Part shown: in pieces, positions 40,271-49,228 of the stretch
Layout of the letters: each line of letters begins with the position of its first letter
How positions within the stretch are numbered: the first letter of the stretch is position 1
Made by a program: the position numbers and the translations under genes
The notes under the pieces: model-generated
Databases searched by the model: none
The model's input: only the letters and a program-made list of their open reading frames with translations
What the model was told of the DNA's origin: nothing
NCBI GenBank assembly: GCA_035696365.1
Contig: DASRQS010000009.1
Span: 1-64,000 of the forward strand
DNA: 64,000 nt
Direction: 5' to 3'
Origin: JALYLC01 sp035696365
GTDB taxonomy: Bacteria; Actinomycetota; Thermoleophilia; Gaiellales; JALYLC01

Positions 40271-40717
40271 TCAAGCAGGACGCTGTACAAGCTCGACGGT
40301 GCGCCCGTCCGGGTCCTGCGCGTAGACGCAGCGAGCGCCGGTCCAGGCGCCGGGGGCCGTGATCGTCGTCGGACGGCCGGGGACCGTCACGCCCGCGGCC
40401 ACGAGCCGCCCGTACAGGGCATCCACGTCGTCCACGCGCAGGGCCAGGTGGGTGGCGCCCGCGTCACAGGGTCGCTGGTCCAGCGGCGTTCCCGCCGGCG
40501 TGATCATCTGGATGACCTCCAGCAGCCGGCCCGAGCCCAGATCGAGCTCGGCGTAGCGCATCGTGACGCCGCTCAGGCCAGTGATCGCGTCGAGCTCGGC
40601 TCCTGCACCCTCGCCCTCGTCGGTCACCGGCAGGCCGAGCAGGTCGCGATAGAAGCCGAGCGCGGCCTCGAGGCTCGCCACCGTGATGCCGACGTGGTCG
40701 ATGCCGCGCACCGTCAT
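40271..40717 (-). CDS. VOC/glyoxalase-fold protein
   Basis: 148 aa, one full VOC unit pair: RGIDHVGITVASLEAALGFY at the start (His as first metal ligand), LEVIQMITP, a second half starting ATHLALRVDDVDALY, and DPDGRTVELVQ with the C-terminal Glu ligand. The pattern resembles methylmalonyl-CoA epimerase and glyoxalase I relatives. ATG 40717 overlaps the stop of the PLP-decarboxylase gene (ATGA), so they likely act in the same pathway. Confidence 0.87.
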   Translation of the reverse strand: MTVRGIDHVGITVASLEAALGFYRDLLGLPVTDEGEGAGAELDAITGLSGVTMRYAELDLGSGRLLEVIQMITPAGTPLDQRPCDAGATHLALRVDDVDALYGRLVAAGVTVPGRPTTITAPGAWTGARCVYAQDPDGRTVELVQRPA

Positions 40718-42090
40718 GGCCGCAAGCGCTCCGGCACGAGATCGCGCGCGAACACGTCCTCGATCGTCTCCGCACGTCGCACGATCTCCGCCTCCGCGCC
40801 GTTGACGAGCGCGATCGCCGGTCGCGGCAGGGCGTTGAAGTTGGCCGCGCAGGCGTCCTCGTAGGCGCCCGTGTCGAGGAAGGCCAGCGTGTCGCCCAGC
40901 TCGACCGCGGGCAGGCTCACCTGGTGCGCGAGCACGTCGAAGCCGCACGAGCAGCCGACCACATCGACGGGCTCGGTGGCCTCCTCGCCCAGGCGGGTCG
41001 CCGCGACGACCGGGAAGCGGCAGTGCTCGACCAGCAGGTCGAGCAGGAACATCTCCGTCGTGTCGGTCTCGACCCAGCGCCATGCGAGCGGCTCGCGCTG
41101 CTGCTTGAGGTTGACCACCCGCGTCAGGTGGATCCCCGTGTCGGCGTGCAGCGCGCGGCCGGGCTCGATCTCGAGGGTCACACCGGCCAGCGGCACGCGC
41201 CCGGCGATACCGGCGCGCAGGCCGCTCGCGAGGGCCTCCACGACGTCCTCGGCCGCCGGCGCCCGCGGCTGGTCGAGCTTCCCGCCGTGCAGCCACGTGT
41301 TGGGATCGCGGGGAGCCGCATAGCCGCCGCCGAGATCGATCTCGCGCGGCTGCCAGTCATCCCACGCGGCCGCCAGCTCGGCCACCGTCTCGCCCGCGCT
41401 GGCCGCATAGGCGCGCCACATCGCTGTGTCGTTGCGGTGGCGTCCGAGGTGCGACATGAGCCCGAGCACGTCGAGCTCGGGCGCAGCGAGGGCCGCGCGC
41501 CCGGCAGCGATCAGCTCGTCCGTGGGGATCCCTGGCTTGTACTCCTGCGCCGTGGCGTAGACGGAGCCTTCCGAGAAGTCGGACCGCTGCTGCAGGTCGA
41601 GGTAGCGCGGCCGCATGCGGAAGCGCACCTGCGCCTGCCGGCCGAGGTCACGTGCCACCGCGCGCACCAGCTCGATCTCACGGACGCTGTCGAGCGTCAC
41701 CCGGGCGCCGACTCTCACGGCCTGGGTCAGCAGGGCCCGGGTCTTGCCCGTGCCGTTGACGGAGATGAGCTGCGGGGGCACACCGCCGGCGAGCGCAGCG
41801 TGCAGCTCGGCCGGCCCGAAGACGTCGCAGCCGAGCCCCTCCTGCGTCAGCGCGCAGCGCAGCGCGAGGGTGTAGTTGGCCTTGATCGACGGCAGCGCGC
41901 GCGACTCGCCCTCGGGCCACGCAGTCCGCAGGGCGCGAGTGTAGCGGCGGGCGTTGCGGCGCAGGTGATCCTCTGAGATGACCGAGAGCGGAGTGCCGAA
42001 GCGCTCTGCGAGCGCGGCCGCGTCGGAGCCCTCGATCTGCAGGCGGCCGTCCGCGATCGAGAGGCACTCGTCGATCCGGATCGCCGCCAC
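40714..42090 (-). CDS. fold-type III PLP decarboxylase (diaminopimelate decarboxylase-like)
   Basis: 458 aa. The PLP lysine lies in LPSIKANYTLAL, the phosphate-binding glycines in EIDLGGGYAAP, and EIEPGRALHADTG near residue 290. The substrate-side CSCGFDVLAHQ replaces the usual CxSGD motif of LysA, and the protein is longer than LysA by about 30 residues, so it may act on another amino acid. GTG start 42090. It is coupled to a VOC gene and not to other lysine genes. Confidence 0.85.
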   Translation of the reverse strand: MAAIRIDECLSIADGRLQIEGSDAAALAERFGTPLSVISEDHLRRNARRYTRALRTAWPEGESRALPSIKANYTLALRCALTQEGLGCDVFGPAELHAALAGGVPPQLISVNGTGKTRALLTQAVRVGARVTLDSVREIELVRAVARDLGRQAQVRFRMRPRYLDLQQRSDFSEGSVYATAQEYKPGIPTDELIAAGRAALAAPELDVLGLMSHLGRHRNDTAMWRAYAASAGETVAELAAAWDDWQPREIDLGGGYAAPRDPNTWLHGGKLDQPRAPAAEDVVEALASGLRAGIAGRVPLAGVTLEIEPGRALHADTGIHLTRVVNLKQQREPLAWRWVETDTTEMFLLDLLVEHCRFPVVAATRLGEEATEPVDVVGCSCGFDVLAHQVSLPAVELGDTLAFLDTGAYEDACAANFNALPRPAIALVNGAEAEIVRRAETIEDVFARDLVPERLRP

Positions 42091-42189
42091 AGCGCGACTC
42101 TACGCCATCTCCTACGCCGCTCTTTCGCTGCTCTTACAGGCCGCTGGTCACATGGAGACATCGGCCAACGAACGAAAGAGGAACCGACG

Positions 42190-42885
42190 ATGAACGTGAT
42201 CAGGAACCCTGCAGGACGGCTGCGTCGGCGCGCCGCGATCGGCGCCGTGGGGCTCGCGGCTCTGGGCGGCGGCGGAGCCGCAATCGCCGCATCGAAGTCC
42301 GGCGGCTCGCCCGCGGCGCAGAATCAAGCCATCGCGGCGGATGCGGCCGGCCAGCTCGGAGTGAGTCCGACGGCGCTCACCGCGGCCATCAAGAAGGCGA
42401 TGGTCGATCAGATCGAGGCGCAGGTCACCGCAGGCTCGCTCACGAAGACTCAGGCGACGGCCGTCGAGGCCCGCCTCGCCAAGGCCGACGCGCCGCTCTT
42501 CGCCCTCGGCGACGGGCCCGGCAGCAGGGGCGGCCACGGTCACGGGCACGGCGGCCCCGGCGGCGGCGTCTCGCTCGACGCGGCCGCGACCTACATCGGC
42601 ATCTCGCCCACCGCGCTGCGCACGCAGCTCGAGGCCGGCAAGACGCTCGCCGCGATCGCGACCGCAAACGGCAAGACAACGGACGGCCTCAAGGCCGCGC
42701 TGACGACGGCGGCGAAGACGGACCTGGACGCCGCGGTGACCTCCGGCAAGCTCGCGCAGACCCAGGAGGACACGATCCTGGCAGCACTCCCGGCGCGCCT
42801 GGACGAGGAGATCAACGAGGTCCACGCCGGCGGAGGCCCGGGCGGCCCTCCGCCCACTGCGCCCGCAACAGCCCCGGCGGGCTGA
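42190..42885 (+). CDS. secreted protein with paired helical repeats and His/Gly linker
   Basis: 231 aa. A Tat-like or Sec signal (RRRAAIGAVGLAALGGGGAA) precedes two related helical segments, LGVSPTALTAAIKKAM and IGISPTALRTQLEAGKTLAA, separated by GGHGHGHGGPGGG. The tail is Pro/Ala rich. This arrangement is frequent in actinobacterial exported proteins of unknown role; the histidines suggest metal binding (inference). ATG follows GAAAGAGGA. Its last codons are part of the tandem repeat that follows. Confidence 0.75.
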   Translation: MNVIRNPAGRLRRRAAIGAVGLAALGGGGAAIAASKSGGSPAAQNQAIAADAAGQLGVSPTALTAAIKKAMVDQIEAQVTAGSLTKTQATAVEARLAKADAPLFALGDGPGSRGGHGHGHGGPGGGVSLDAAATYIGISPTALRTQLEAGKTLAAIATANGKTTDGLKAALTTAAKTDLDAAVTSGKLAQTQEDTILAALPARLDEEINEVHAGGGPGGPPPTAPATAPAG

Positions 42886-43067
42886 GCCGGCCGGCACGGG
42901 GGGTCTGGCTTCGCAGCGGGACATAAAGCGCCAGACCCCAAGTGTCCGGCGGGCTGAGCCGGTCGGCACGGATGGGGTCTGGCTTCGCAGCGGGACATAA
43001 AGGGCCAGACCCCAAGTGTCCCGCTTCGCAGCGGACATTAGGGCCAGACCCCGAGTGTCCCGCTTCG
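42875..43067. repeat. tandem hairpin repeats with GGGGTCTGGC / GCCAGACCCC arms
   Basis: Two units with a period of about 72 bp (from 42875 and 42947) and a partial third (43022-43067). Each unit has GGGTCTGGC, TTCGCAGCGGGACATAAAG, and GCCAGACCCC, an inverted repeat with a roughly 20-nt loop. The second unit also copies the last codons and stop of the preceding gene (CCGGCGGGCTGAGCCGG), showing that duplication included the gene end. Could act as terminators. Confidence 0.85.
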
Positions 43068-43098
43068 TCAGACTGGGGGTCGGCTCCAGGAGGGATTC

Positions 43099-43710
43099 AT
43101 GCTGATCGAGCACGAGGGCGCGCGTCCGCGCGTTGCCGCATCTGCGTACGTTGCGCCGAACGCCGTGCTCTGCGGCGACGTCGAGGTGGGGCCGGAGTGC
43201 CGCATCCTGTTCGGGGCGGTGCTGACCGCCGAGGACGGGCCGGTGCGGCTCGGCGAGGGCTGCCTCGTCATGGAGAACGCCGTCGTGCGTGGGCGCGCTG
43301 CGCATCCCGCGCGGCTCGGCGATCGCGTCCTCGTCGGACCGCACGCGCACGTGAACGGTGCCGAGGTCGGCGACGAGGCGTTCATCGCGACCGGAGCCTC
43401 GCTCTTCCCGGGCTCGCGGCTCGGGGCCGGGGCCGAGATCCGCATCAACGGCGTCCTGCACGTCAACAGCGTGCTCCCGCCGGGTGCCGAGCTGCCGATC
43501 GGCTGGGTCGCGGTGGGCGACCCGGCGCAGATGTTCCCGCCCAAGGCGCACGACGAGATCTGGGCGATCCAGCGGACGCTCGACTTCGCCGGCACGGTGG
43601 CGGGCGTCGACACGGACGCACTGGAGGGGAAGAGCGCGATGAGCGCGCTGATGGAGACCTACGGCGCGCTCTACGGCCGCCACCGCGACGACCGTGTGGT
43701 CGGCGGCTGA
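43099..43710 (+). CDS. gamma-carbonic-anhydrase-like hexapeptide-repeat protein
   Basis: 203 aa, left-handed beta-helix with hexapeptide repeats (SAYVAPNAVLCGDVEVG, LGEGCLVMENAVVRG, VLVGPHAHVNGAEVGDEAFI, ATGASLFPGSRLGAGAEI). It resembles the gamma-CA/PaaY family. Candidate Zn ligands are His in GPHAHVNG, but the full three-His set of active gamma carbonic anhydrases is not obvious. ATG 43099 follows AGGAGGG. Confidence 0.82.
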   Translation: MLIEHEGARPRVAASAYVAPNAVLCGDVEVGPECRILFGAVLTAEDGPVRLGEGCLVMENAVVRGRAAHPARLGDRVLVGPHAHVNGAEVGDEAFIATGASLFPGSRLGAGAEIRINGVLHVNSVLPPGAELPIGWVAVGDPAQMFPPKAHDEIWAIQRTLDFAGTVAGVDTDALEGKSAMSALMETYGALYGRHRDDRVVGG

Positions 43711-43712
43711 CG

Positions 43713-44468
43713 TCAGAGCTCGAGCGACGCGCCGGGCTCGAGCGCCGCGATCCTCACGGCGGGAGCCAGCTCGCGGGCCGCGGCCAGGAACGGCTCGAGC
43801 GGCGCTCGCAGGTAGTCGGGCGCTCGGCGGGCTGCGGGGCCGACCGCATACGTGCCCCAGTGGATCGGCACCGCGATCCGCGGCACGAGCAGCTCGAGCG
43901 CCTGCGCAGCTCGCAGCGGGTCCAGATGCCCCGGGCCGAGGCGCGATCCCCAGCCCCAGATCGGCACGAGCGCCAGATCGAGCCCCTCGGCGCCGATCGC
44001 GCGCATGCCGTCGAAGAGGTCGGTGTCGCCGGCGTGGTAGATCCTGGATGAGCCGGTGACGACATACCCGAGCGCAGGACCACGGGCTCCGATGACACCG
44101 ACGCCGCGACCGCCATTGTGGCGGGCCTCCGTCGCCGTCACGCTCAGAGATCCGATGACGATCGTCTCGCCGCGGACGATCTCGCGCACGGCGTCGAACC
44201 CGCGGCGCAACAGCAGCCGGCCGCCACCGCGGGGCACGACGATCGGAACGGCGCGCCCGACGCGCCGCAGCGACGGGAGATCGAGGTGGTCGCGGTGAAG
44301 GTGCGTCAGGAGCACGCAGTCGATCGCCCGCAGATCCTCGGGCAGCGGCAGCGGCGCGTGGCGCTGCAGGTGCGCGACACGGGTGCGCAGCAGCGGGTCG
44401 GTGATCAGCCGCACGCCGTCGAGCTCGACGAGTGCGGTGCCGTGCCCGATCCAGGTCACTCGCGCCAT
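43713..44468 (-). CDS. metallo-beta-lactamase fold hydrolase (UlaG/UPF0173-like)
   Basis: 251 aa. Metal motif LTHLHRDHLDLPS, then EARHNGGRG, HAGDTDLFDG, and a final IHWGTYAVG. It belongs to the single-domain branch with N-acyl-phosphatidylethanolamine PLD, UlaG and YtnP-like relatives; substrate unknown. Convergent with the hexapeptide-repeat gene; divergent from cbiB with only 25 bp between the starts. Confidence 0.9.
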   Translation of the reverse strand: MARVTWIGHGTALVELDGVRLITDPLLRTRVAHLQRHAPLPLPEDLRAIDCVLLTHLHRDHLDLPSLRRVGRAVPIVVPRGGGRLLLRRGFDAVREIVRGETIVIGSLSVTATEARHNGGRGVGVIGARGPALGYVVTGSSRIYHAGDTDLFDGMRAIGAEGLDLALVPIWGWGSRLGPGHLDPLRAAQALELLVPRIAVPIHWGTYAVGPAARRAPDYLRAPLEPFLAAARELAPAVRIAALEPGASLEL

Positions 44469-44493
44469 CGGGGTAAGGGTATGCTCGACACCC

Positions 44494-45360
44494 GTGCTGC
44501 AGCGCCCACTCGTCGGAGCCGCCGCGCTCGTCATAGACGCGGCTCTGGGCGAGCCGCCGGCTCGCCTGCATCCCGTGGTGGGCATGGGCGGCCTGCTCTC
44601 GGCCGCGCAGCGCCGCTGGCGAGCGCATGGAGCCGCGGGCGAGCTCGCCGAGGGCGCCGCCGGGTTGGCGGTCGTCGTCGCCGTCTCGGCACTCGGCGCG
44701 CTGGCGCTGCAACGCGCGCTCGCACGGCTGCCGCGCGGAGCTGCCCTGCTCGGCGAGGCAGGCGCTCTCTCGACGCTGCTCGCCCTGCGGGGACTACGGG
44801 AAGCCGTGCAGGGGGTGCGCGAGGCGCTGGAGGCGGGTGAGATCGAGACCGCGCGCGCGCTGGCAGCGCGCGACCTCGTCAGCCGCGACACGGCGCAACT
44901 CGACGCGAGCGAGCTCTCCGGGGCGGCGATCCAGTCGCTGGCCGAGAACCTCAGCGACTCGGTGATCGCCCCGCTGCTCGCCTACGCGGCCGGCGGTCTG
45001 CCGGCCGCCGCCGCCTACCGGGCGCTCAACACGGCGGACGCGATGTGGGGCTACCGCACGGGCGAGCTGCTGCACCGCGGTCGCGCCGCTGCCCGGGCCG
45101 ACGACGTCGCCAACCTCGTGCCGGCCCGTCTGACGGCGCTCTTGATCGCAGCGCGCGCGCCCCAACGCGCCTCGGCGCTGCGAGTCGCCCTGCGCGACCA
45201 CGAGCTGGCGCCGTCGCCCAACGGCGGCTGGCCCATGGCGGCGATGGCCGGCGCGCTCGGCGTCCGCCTCGTCAAGCGCGACTCCTACGCCTTCAACGCC
45301 GAGGCGCCCGCGCCCGCCGCGGGCGACATCGGGCGGGCGCTCGGAGTCGTCGGTGGGTAA
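44494..45360 (+). CDS. cbiB: adenosylcobinamide-phosphate synthase
   Basis: 288 aa. CbiB/CobD attaches the aminopropanol arm to adenosylcobyric acid at the membrane. Family residues: ALGEPPARLHPVVGMGGLL, SLAENLSDSVIAPLLAYAAG, YRALNTADAMWGYRTGEL, ADDVANLVPARLTALL, and LAPSPNGGWPMAAMAGAL. GTG 44494 follows a TATGCT -10-like box (44480-44485), so the message may be nearly leaderless. Overlaps cobQ by 8 nt, and the two form a late cobalamin pair. Confidence 0.94.
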   Translation: MLQRPLVGAAALVIDAALGEPPARLHPVVGMGGLLSAAQRRWRAHGAAGELAEGAAGLAVVVAVSALGALALQRALARLPRGAALLGEAGALSTLLALRGLREAVQGVREALEAGEIETARALAARDLVSRDTAQLDASELSGAAIQSLAENLSDSVIAPLLAYAAGGLPAAAAYRALNTADAMWGYRTGELLHRGRAAARADDVANLVPARLTALLIAARAPQRASALRVALRDHELAPSPNGGWPMAAMAGALGVRLVKRDSYAFNAEAPAPAAGDIGRALGVVGG

Positions 45361-46759
45361 GGCGCTGATGGTGCAAGGCTGCACGTCGCACGCCGGCAAG
45401 TCGTATCTGACGGCGGCGCTCTGCCGGCTGCTGAGCGACGAGGGCCTGCGCGTCGCCCCGTTCAAGGCACAGAACATGAGCAACAACGCCGGCGTGACCG
45501 AGGACGGCCGAGAGCTCGGCCGCGCACAGATCGTACAGGCCGCCGCGGCGCGCATTCCGGCCGAGGCGCGCATGAACCCGGTGCTGATCAAGCCCGAGGC
45601 CGACACGCGCTCGCAGGTCGTCGTGCTGGGCGAGGCGGACATCGCGCTCTCCCAGCTGCCCTGGCGCGAGCGCCGCCCGCGGCTCTGGCCCGTCGTGCGC
45701 GAGTCCCTGCACGGCCTGCTCGACGACTACGACGTCGTCGTGATCGAGGGAGCCGGCAGCCCGGCCGAGATCAACCTGCGCGACGGCGACATCGTCAACA
45801 TGGCGGTCGCGCTCGAGGTCGCTGCTCCTGTGCTGCTGTGCTGCGACATCGATCGCGGCGGCGCCTTCGCGCACCTGCTCGGCACGTGGCACTGCCTGGC
45901 GCAGCCGGAGCGCGACCTGCTCGCGGGCTTCCTGCTGAATCGCTTCCGCGGCGATCCCTCGCTGCTCGCTCCCGGGCCGGCCTGGCTCGAGGAGCGCACC
46001 GGCGTGCCCGTAGTGGGTGTCATCCCATGGCTCGACATCCCGCTGCCCGAGGAAGACGGCGTCGCGCTCCAGGGCGTGAGCGGGGACGGCCGCATCGCGA
46101 TCGTCGCGTTGCCGCGGATCGCGAACCTGGACGAGTTCGCGCCGCTCGGCACCCACGCGCGCTACGCCCGCAACCCGGCCGAGCTCGAGAGCGCGGCGGC
46201 GATCATCATCCCCGGCAGCAAGAGCACGCTGGCCGATCTGGACTGGCTGCGCTCGACGGGCCTCGCGGGCGCGATCGCCCGGCGTGCCGCCGCGGGCGTG
46301 CCGGTGCTGGGCATCTGCGGTGGACTGCAGATGCTGGGCCGCGCCGTGCGCGATCCGCATGCCGTCGAGGGCGGAGGCGAGGCGCCCGGCCTCGGCCTGC
46401 TCGACCTCGTGACTGAGCTGCAGGCCGGCAAGACCACCCGCCTCGTGCGCGTGACGGACAGCGAGACGGGAGCCGAGCTCGACGGCTACGAGATCCACCA
46501 CGGCGCAACAGCCGCCGGCCCCACCGCGGTGCCGACGCTGACGGGGCCCGAGGGCCCGCTCGGCTGGCGCATGGGCAACGTGCGCGCCAGCTACGCCCAC
46601 GGGCTGCTGGAGGGCGCCGCCTACCGCGACGCACTGCTCGCCTGGGCCGGCGTCGCTCCCTCGTCGACCCCCGAGGGGCTGGATGCACGCCTCTCGGCGA
46701 TTGCCGCGCGCGTGCGCGACGCCGTCGACTGGCCGCGCATCCGCGCCCTCGTCTTGTAA
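45353..46759 (+). CDS. cobQ: cobyric acid synthase
   Basis: 468 aa. Amidates four side chains of adenosylcobyrinic acid a,c-diamide using glutamine and ATP. The N-terminal BioD-like ATPase shows VQGCTSHAGKSYLTAALCR and FKAQNMSNNAGVTEDG; the C-terminal glutaminase shows PGSKSTLADLDWLR, the nucleophile in VLGICGGLQMLG and the His in ASYAHGLLEG. Full length. GTG start overlaps cbiB. Directly followed by an MttB-like gene, a corrinoid-dependent enzyme family. Confidence 0.96.
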   Translation: MGKALMVQGCTSHAGKSYLTAALCRLLSDEGLRVAPFKAQNMSNNAGVTEDGRELGRAQIVQAAAARIPAEARMNPVLIKPEADTRSQVVVLGEADIALSQLPWRERRPRLWPVVRESLHGLLDDYDVVVIEGAGSPAEINLRDGDIVNMAVALEVAAPVLLCCDIDRGGAFAHLLGTWHCLAQPERDLLAGFLLNRFRGDPSLLAPGPAWLEERTGVPVVGVIPWLDIPLPEEDGVALQGVSGDGRIAIVALPRIANLDEFAPLGTHARYARNPAELESAAAIIIPGSKSTLADLDWLRSTGLAGAIARRAAAGVPVLGICGGLQMLGRAVRDPHAVEGGGEAPGLGLLDLVTELQAGKTTRLVRVTDSETGAELDGYEIHHGATAAGPTAVPTLTGPEGPLGWRMGNVRASYAHGLLEGAAYRDALLAWAGVAPSSTPEGLDARLSAIAARVRDAVDWPRIRALVL

Positions 46760-46769
46760 GGCTGCGCCC

Positions 46770-48212
46770 GTGTTTCGCAACCGCATGTCGCGCTACGAGG
46801 TGCTGAGCGAGGAAGCGATGGCCACGATCGAGCGTGGCTGGCGGCGGCTGCTGCAGGAGATCGGGATCGCCTTCCACCACCCGGAGGCGCTCGAGCGCTT
46901 CCGCGACGCCGGGCAGATCGTCGAGGACGACGTCGTGCGCCTCGATCCCGACTTCGTGCTCGAGCAGGCCGCGAAGGCGCCGTCGGAGTTCACGCTGCAC
47001 GCCCGCAATCCCGCCCGCAGCTTCCCGGTCGGCGGCGACGCCATGGTCTTCATCCCCGTTCAGGGCCCGCCCTTCGTGCGCGAGCGCGACGTGCGGCGCG
47101 AGGCCACGTTCGACGACTACTGCCGGTTCACGAAGCTGGCGCAGGTCTACGACGACTTCGACACGGCCGGCGGCCTCGTCGTCGAGCCGAACGACCTGCC
47201 GCTCGACTCGCGCCATCTCGACATGCAGCTCGCGCTCCTGACCCTGACCGACAAGCCCTACGGCGGCTCGCAGGTCTCGCTCACCGGCGCGCTGGACTCG
47301 CTCGAGATGGCCAGGATGGCGTTCGGTGGGGCGGAAGCGCTCGCCCGCGAGCCCGCGCTCTACACCGTGATCAACGTGAATTCACCGCTGCTGTATGACG
47401 GGCGGATGCTCGATTCCCTGCTGACCTACGCCGCTGCCGGGCAGCCGGCCGTCATCACGCCCTTCCTGCTGATGGGGGCGATGTCGCCCGCGTCCATCCC
47501 GGCCGCGCTCGTGCAGCAGACGGCGGAAGCCCTCGCGGGTGTGGCGCTCGCACAACTCGTGCGGCCAGGCACGCCCGTCGTGCTCGGCTCCTTCCTCTCG
47601 CACACCGACATGCAATCCGGCTCGCCCGGCTTCGGCGGCCCCGAGTCGGCCATCGGGCTGTTCTGCTCGGGTCAGATCGCGCGCCGCCTCGGCCTTCCGT
47701 GGCGCTCGGGCGGTGGCTCGCTGACGAGCAGCCAGGTGCCCGATGCGCAGGCGGCGTACGAAGGCCTGAACACGATGCTGCCTGCATTCCTCGCGGGCGC
47801 GAACTTCGTCCTGCACACCGCGGGCTGGCTCGAGTCCGGTCTCGTCTCGTGCTACGAGAAGTTCATCGTCGACCTCGAGATCGTGCGCACGCTGCGCGAG
47901 GAGTTCACGCCGCTCGAGGTGGACGAGGCCTCGCTGGCCTACGGCGCCCACCAGGAGGTCGGGCACGGCGGCCACTTCCTCGGCGCCGAGCACACGCTCG
48001 AGCGCTTCCGCGACTGCTTCTACCGCCCGCTCCTGTCGAGCACCGAGAACTTCCAGCGCTGGGCCAGGAACGGCGGCAGCGACAGCGCCGAGCGCGCAAC
48101 GGCCATCTGGCAGGCGGCGCTCGAGGGCTACGAGCAGCCGCCCATAGACTCCGGGCTGCGCGAGGAGCTCGAGGAATTCGTGACGCGCCGCCGCACCGAA
48201 CTCGGCGACTAA
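46770..48212 (+). CDS. MttB-family methyltransferase, non-pyrrolysine
   Basis: 480 aa from GTG 46770 (ATG 46785 possible). Family regions: EAMATIERGWRRLLQEIGIA, DLPLDSRHLDMQ, YTVINVNSPLLYDG, LVRPGTPVVLGSFLSHTDMQ and MLPAFLAGANFVLHTAGWLE. There is no in-frame TAG, so it lacks pyrrolysine and belongs to the broader group that demethylates quaternary amines such as glycine betaine onto a corrinoid protein. No corrinoid protein gene is adjacent. It sits 10 nt after cobQ, linking it to cobalamin supply. Confidence 0.88.
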   Translation: MFRNRMSRYEVLSEEAMATIERGWRRLLQEIGIAFHHPEALERFRDAGQIVEDDVVRLDPDFVLEQAAKAPSEFTLHARNPARSFPVGGDAMVFIPVQGPPFVRERDVRREATFDDYCRFTKLAQVYDDFDTAGGLVVEPNDLPLDSRHLDMQLALLTLTDKPYGGSQVSLTGALDSLEMARMAFGGAEALAREPALYTVINVNSPLLYDGRMLDSLLTYAAAGQPAVITPFLLMGAMSPASIPAALVQQTAEALAGVALAQLVRPGTPVVLGSFLSHTDMQSGSPGFGGPESAIGLFCSGQIARRLGLPWRSGGGSLTSSQVPDAQAAYEGLNTMLPAFLAGANFVLHTAGWLESGLVSCYEKFIVDLEIVRTLREEFTPLEVDEASLAYGAHQEVGHGGHFLGAEHTLERFRDCFYRPLLSSTENFQRWARNGGSDSAERATAIWQAALEGYEQPPIDSGLREELEEFVTRRRTELGD

Positions 48213-49060
48213 TCCCCGAATATCGCTTCGCCGACCAGTGTGACGCGGTCGACGTGCTGCGCGGGCGTCAGTGCCGCCTGCGCGTAGGTCTCGATGCTGA
48301 CGTGCGTCGCCCCCAGCCCGGCCCACTTCTCGATCGCGGCGCGCCAGGCGTCGGAGTCGCCCTCGGCGGTGCTCAGCCAGACCTCGATGCCGAGCTCGAC
48401 GCGCGGACGCCCGGCCGCGTCCGCTGCAGCGTGCAGCCGGTCGCGCACGTCGGTGAACTCGGCCTCGGCCTCGGGAGCGCCGGTGCGCCGCGAGAGGATC
48501 AGGCCCGAGCCCCAGGTGACCGCCCTGCGCACGGCCGCAGGCCCCTTGCCGCCCAGCCAGATCGGGATGTCGCGGATGGCCGGAGGGTTCAAGCCGACAT
48601 CGTGGAACCGCTCGCGGCCCAGCTCCGCAGTCACGTGCCGCTCCGTCCAGAGGCGCCGCAGCAGCGGGATCTGCGCATCCATGCGCTTGCCGCGCGTGTG
48701 GAAGTCCTCGCCCAGCGCCTCGTACTCGAGCGGGTTCCAGCCGACGCCGAGCCCCAGCCGCAGGCGCCCGCCCGAGAGCGCGTCGACCTCAGCGGCCTGC
48801 TTGGCGGCGAGCGCGGTCTGCCGCTGCGGAAGGATGATGATCCCCGTGACGAGCTCGATCGTCCGCGTACAGGCGGCAAGGAAACCGAAGAGCACGAACG
48901 GCTCGTGGAACGGTTTCGAGGCGTAGTCGTCCTTGCCGGCGACATGGTCGAAGGCGACCGCGTGCTCGAAGCCGTTGTGCTCGGCGGCCTGTGCGAATTC
49001 CCGGATCGCGCCGGGGTCGTTGCCGATCTCGTTCTGCGGGAGGATGATGCCGATCTGCAT
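48209..49060 (-). CDS. LLM-class F420-dependent oxidoreductase
   Basis: 283 aa. MQIGIILPQNEIGNDPGAIR, HAVAFDHVAGKDD, LVTGIIILPQRQTALAAKQA, LSGGRLRLGLGVGWNPLEYE and IPIWLGGKGPAAVRRA identify the F420-dependent LLM family. Its stop overlaps the stop of the convergent MttB gene. No operon partner; substrate unknown. Confidence 0.9.
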   Translation of the reverse strand: MQIGIILPQNEIGNDPGAIREFAQAAEHNGFEHAVAFDHVAGKDDYASKPFHEPFVLFGFLAACTRTIELVTGIIILPQRQTALAAKQAAEVDALSGGRLRLGLGVGWNPLEYEALGEDFHTRGKRMDAQIPLLRRLWTERHVTAELGRERFHDVGLNPPAIRDIPIWLGGKGPAAVRRAVTWGSGLILSRRTGAPEAEAEFTDVRDRLHAAADAAGRPRVELGIEVWLSTAEGDSDAWRAAIEKWAGLGATHVSIETYAQAALTPAQHVDRVTLVGEAIFGD

Positions 49061-49165
49061 GGCTCGGCTCAACCATACCTTCGAAGGTGCGAGGGCAGGA
49101 ATCGGGCCAAAAGGCGAGCGGCAACTGTCTCGACGACTGGATCCACGTGAGGTGCGCCGTGATTG

Positions 49166-49194
49166 TTGACCGCCGTCGTGCCGGACCCTATGGT
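49166..49194 (+). promoter_or_regulatory. strong promoter before sugar isomerase operon
   Basis: TTGACC (49166-49171), 17-bp spacer, TATGGT (49189-49194). Start expected near 49201, 28 nt before GTG 49229, which has GGAGGGG at 49217-49223. Pattern-based prediction. Confidence 0.6.
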
Positions 49195-49228
49195 CGGTTT
49201 TACGTTCAAGCTGATGGAGGGGCGGCTC

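Noticed and set aside
40057..40290. 77-codon minus-strand ORF after the VOC gene
   Set aside because: It overlaps the VOC 3' end, lacks a ribosome binding site and shows no domain; it lies in the roughly 230-bp gap between convergent genes, where I see only an isolated GGGGTCAG fragment.
46770..48212. Pyrrolysine-containing MttB
   Set aside because: The frame is continuous without any TAG, so no pyrrolysine read-through is needed.
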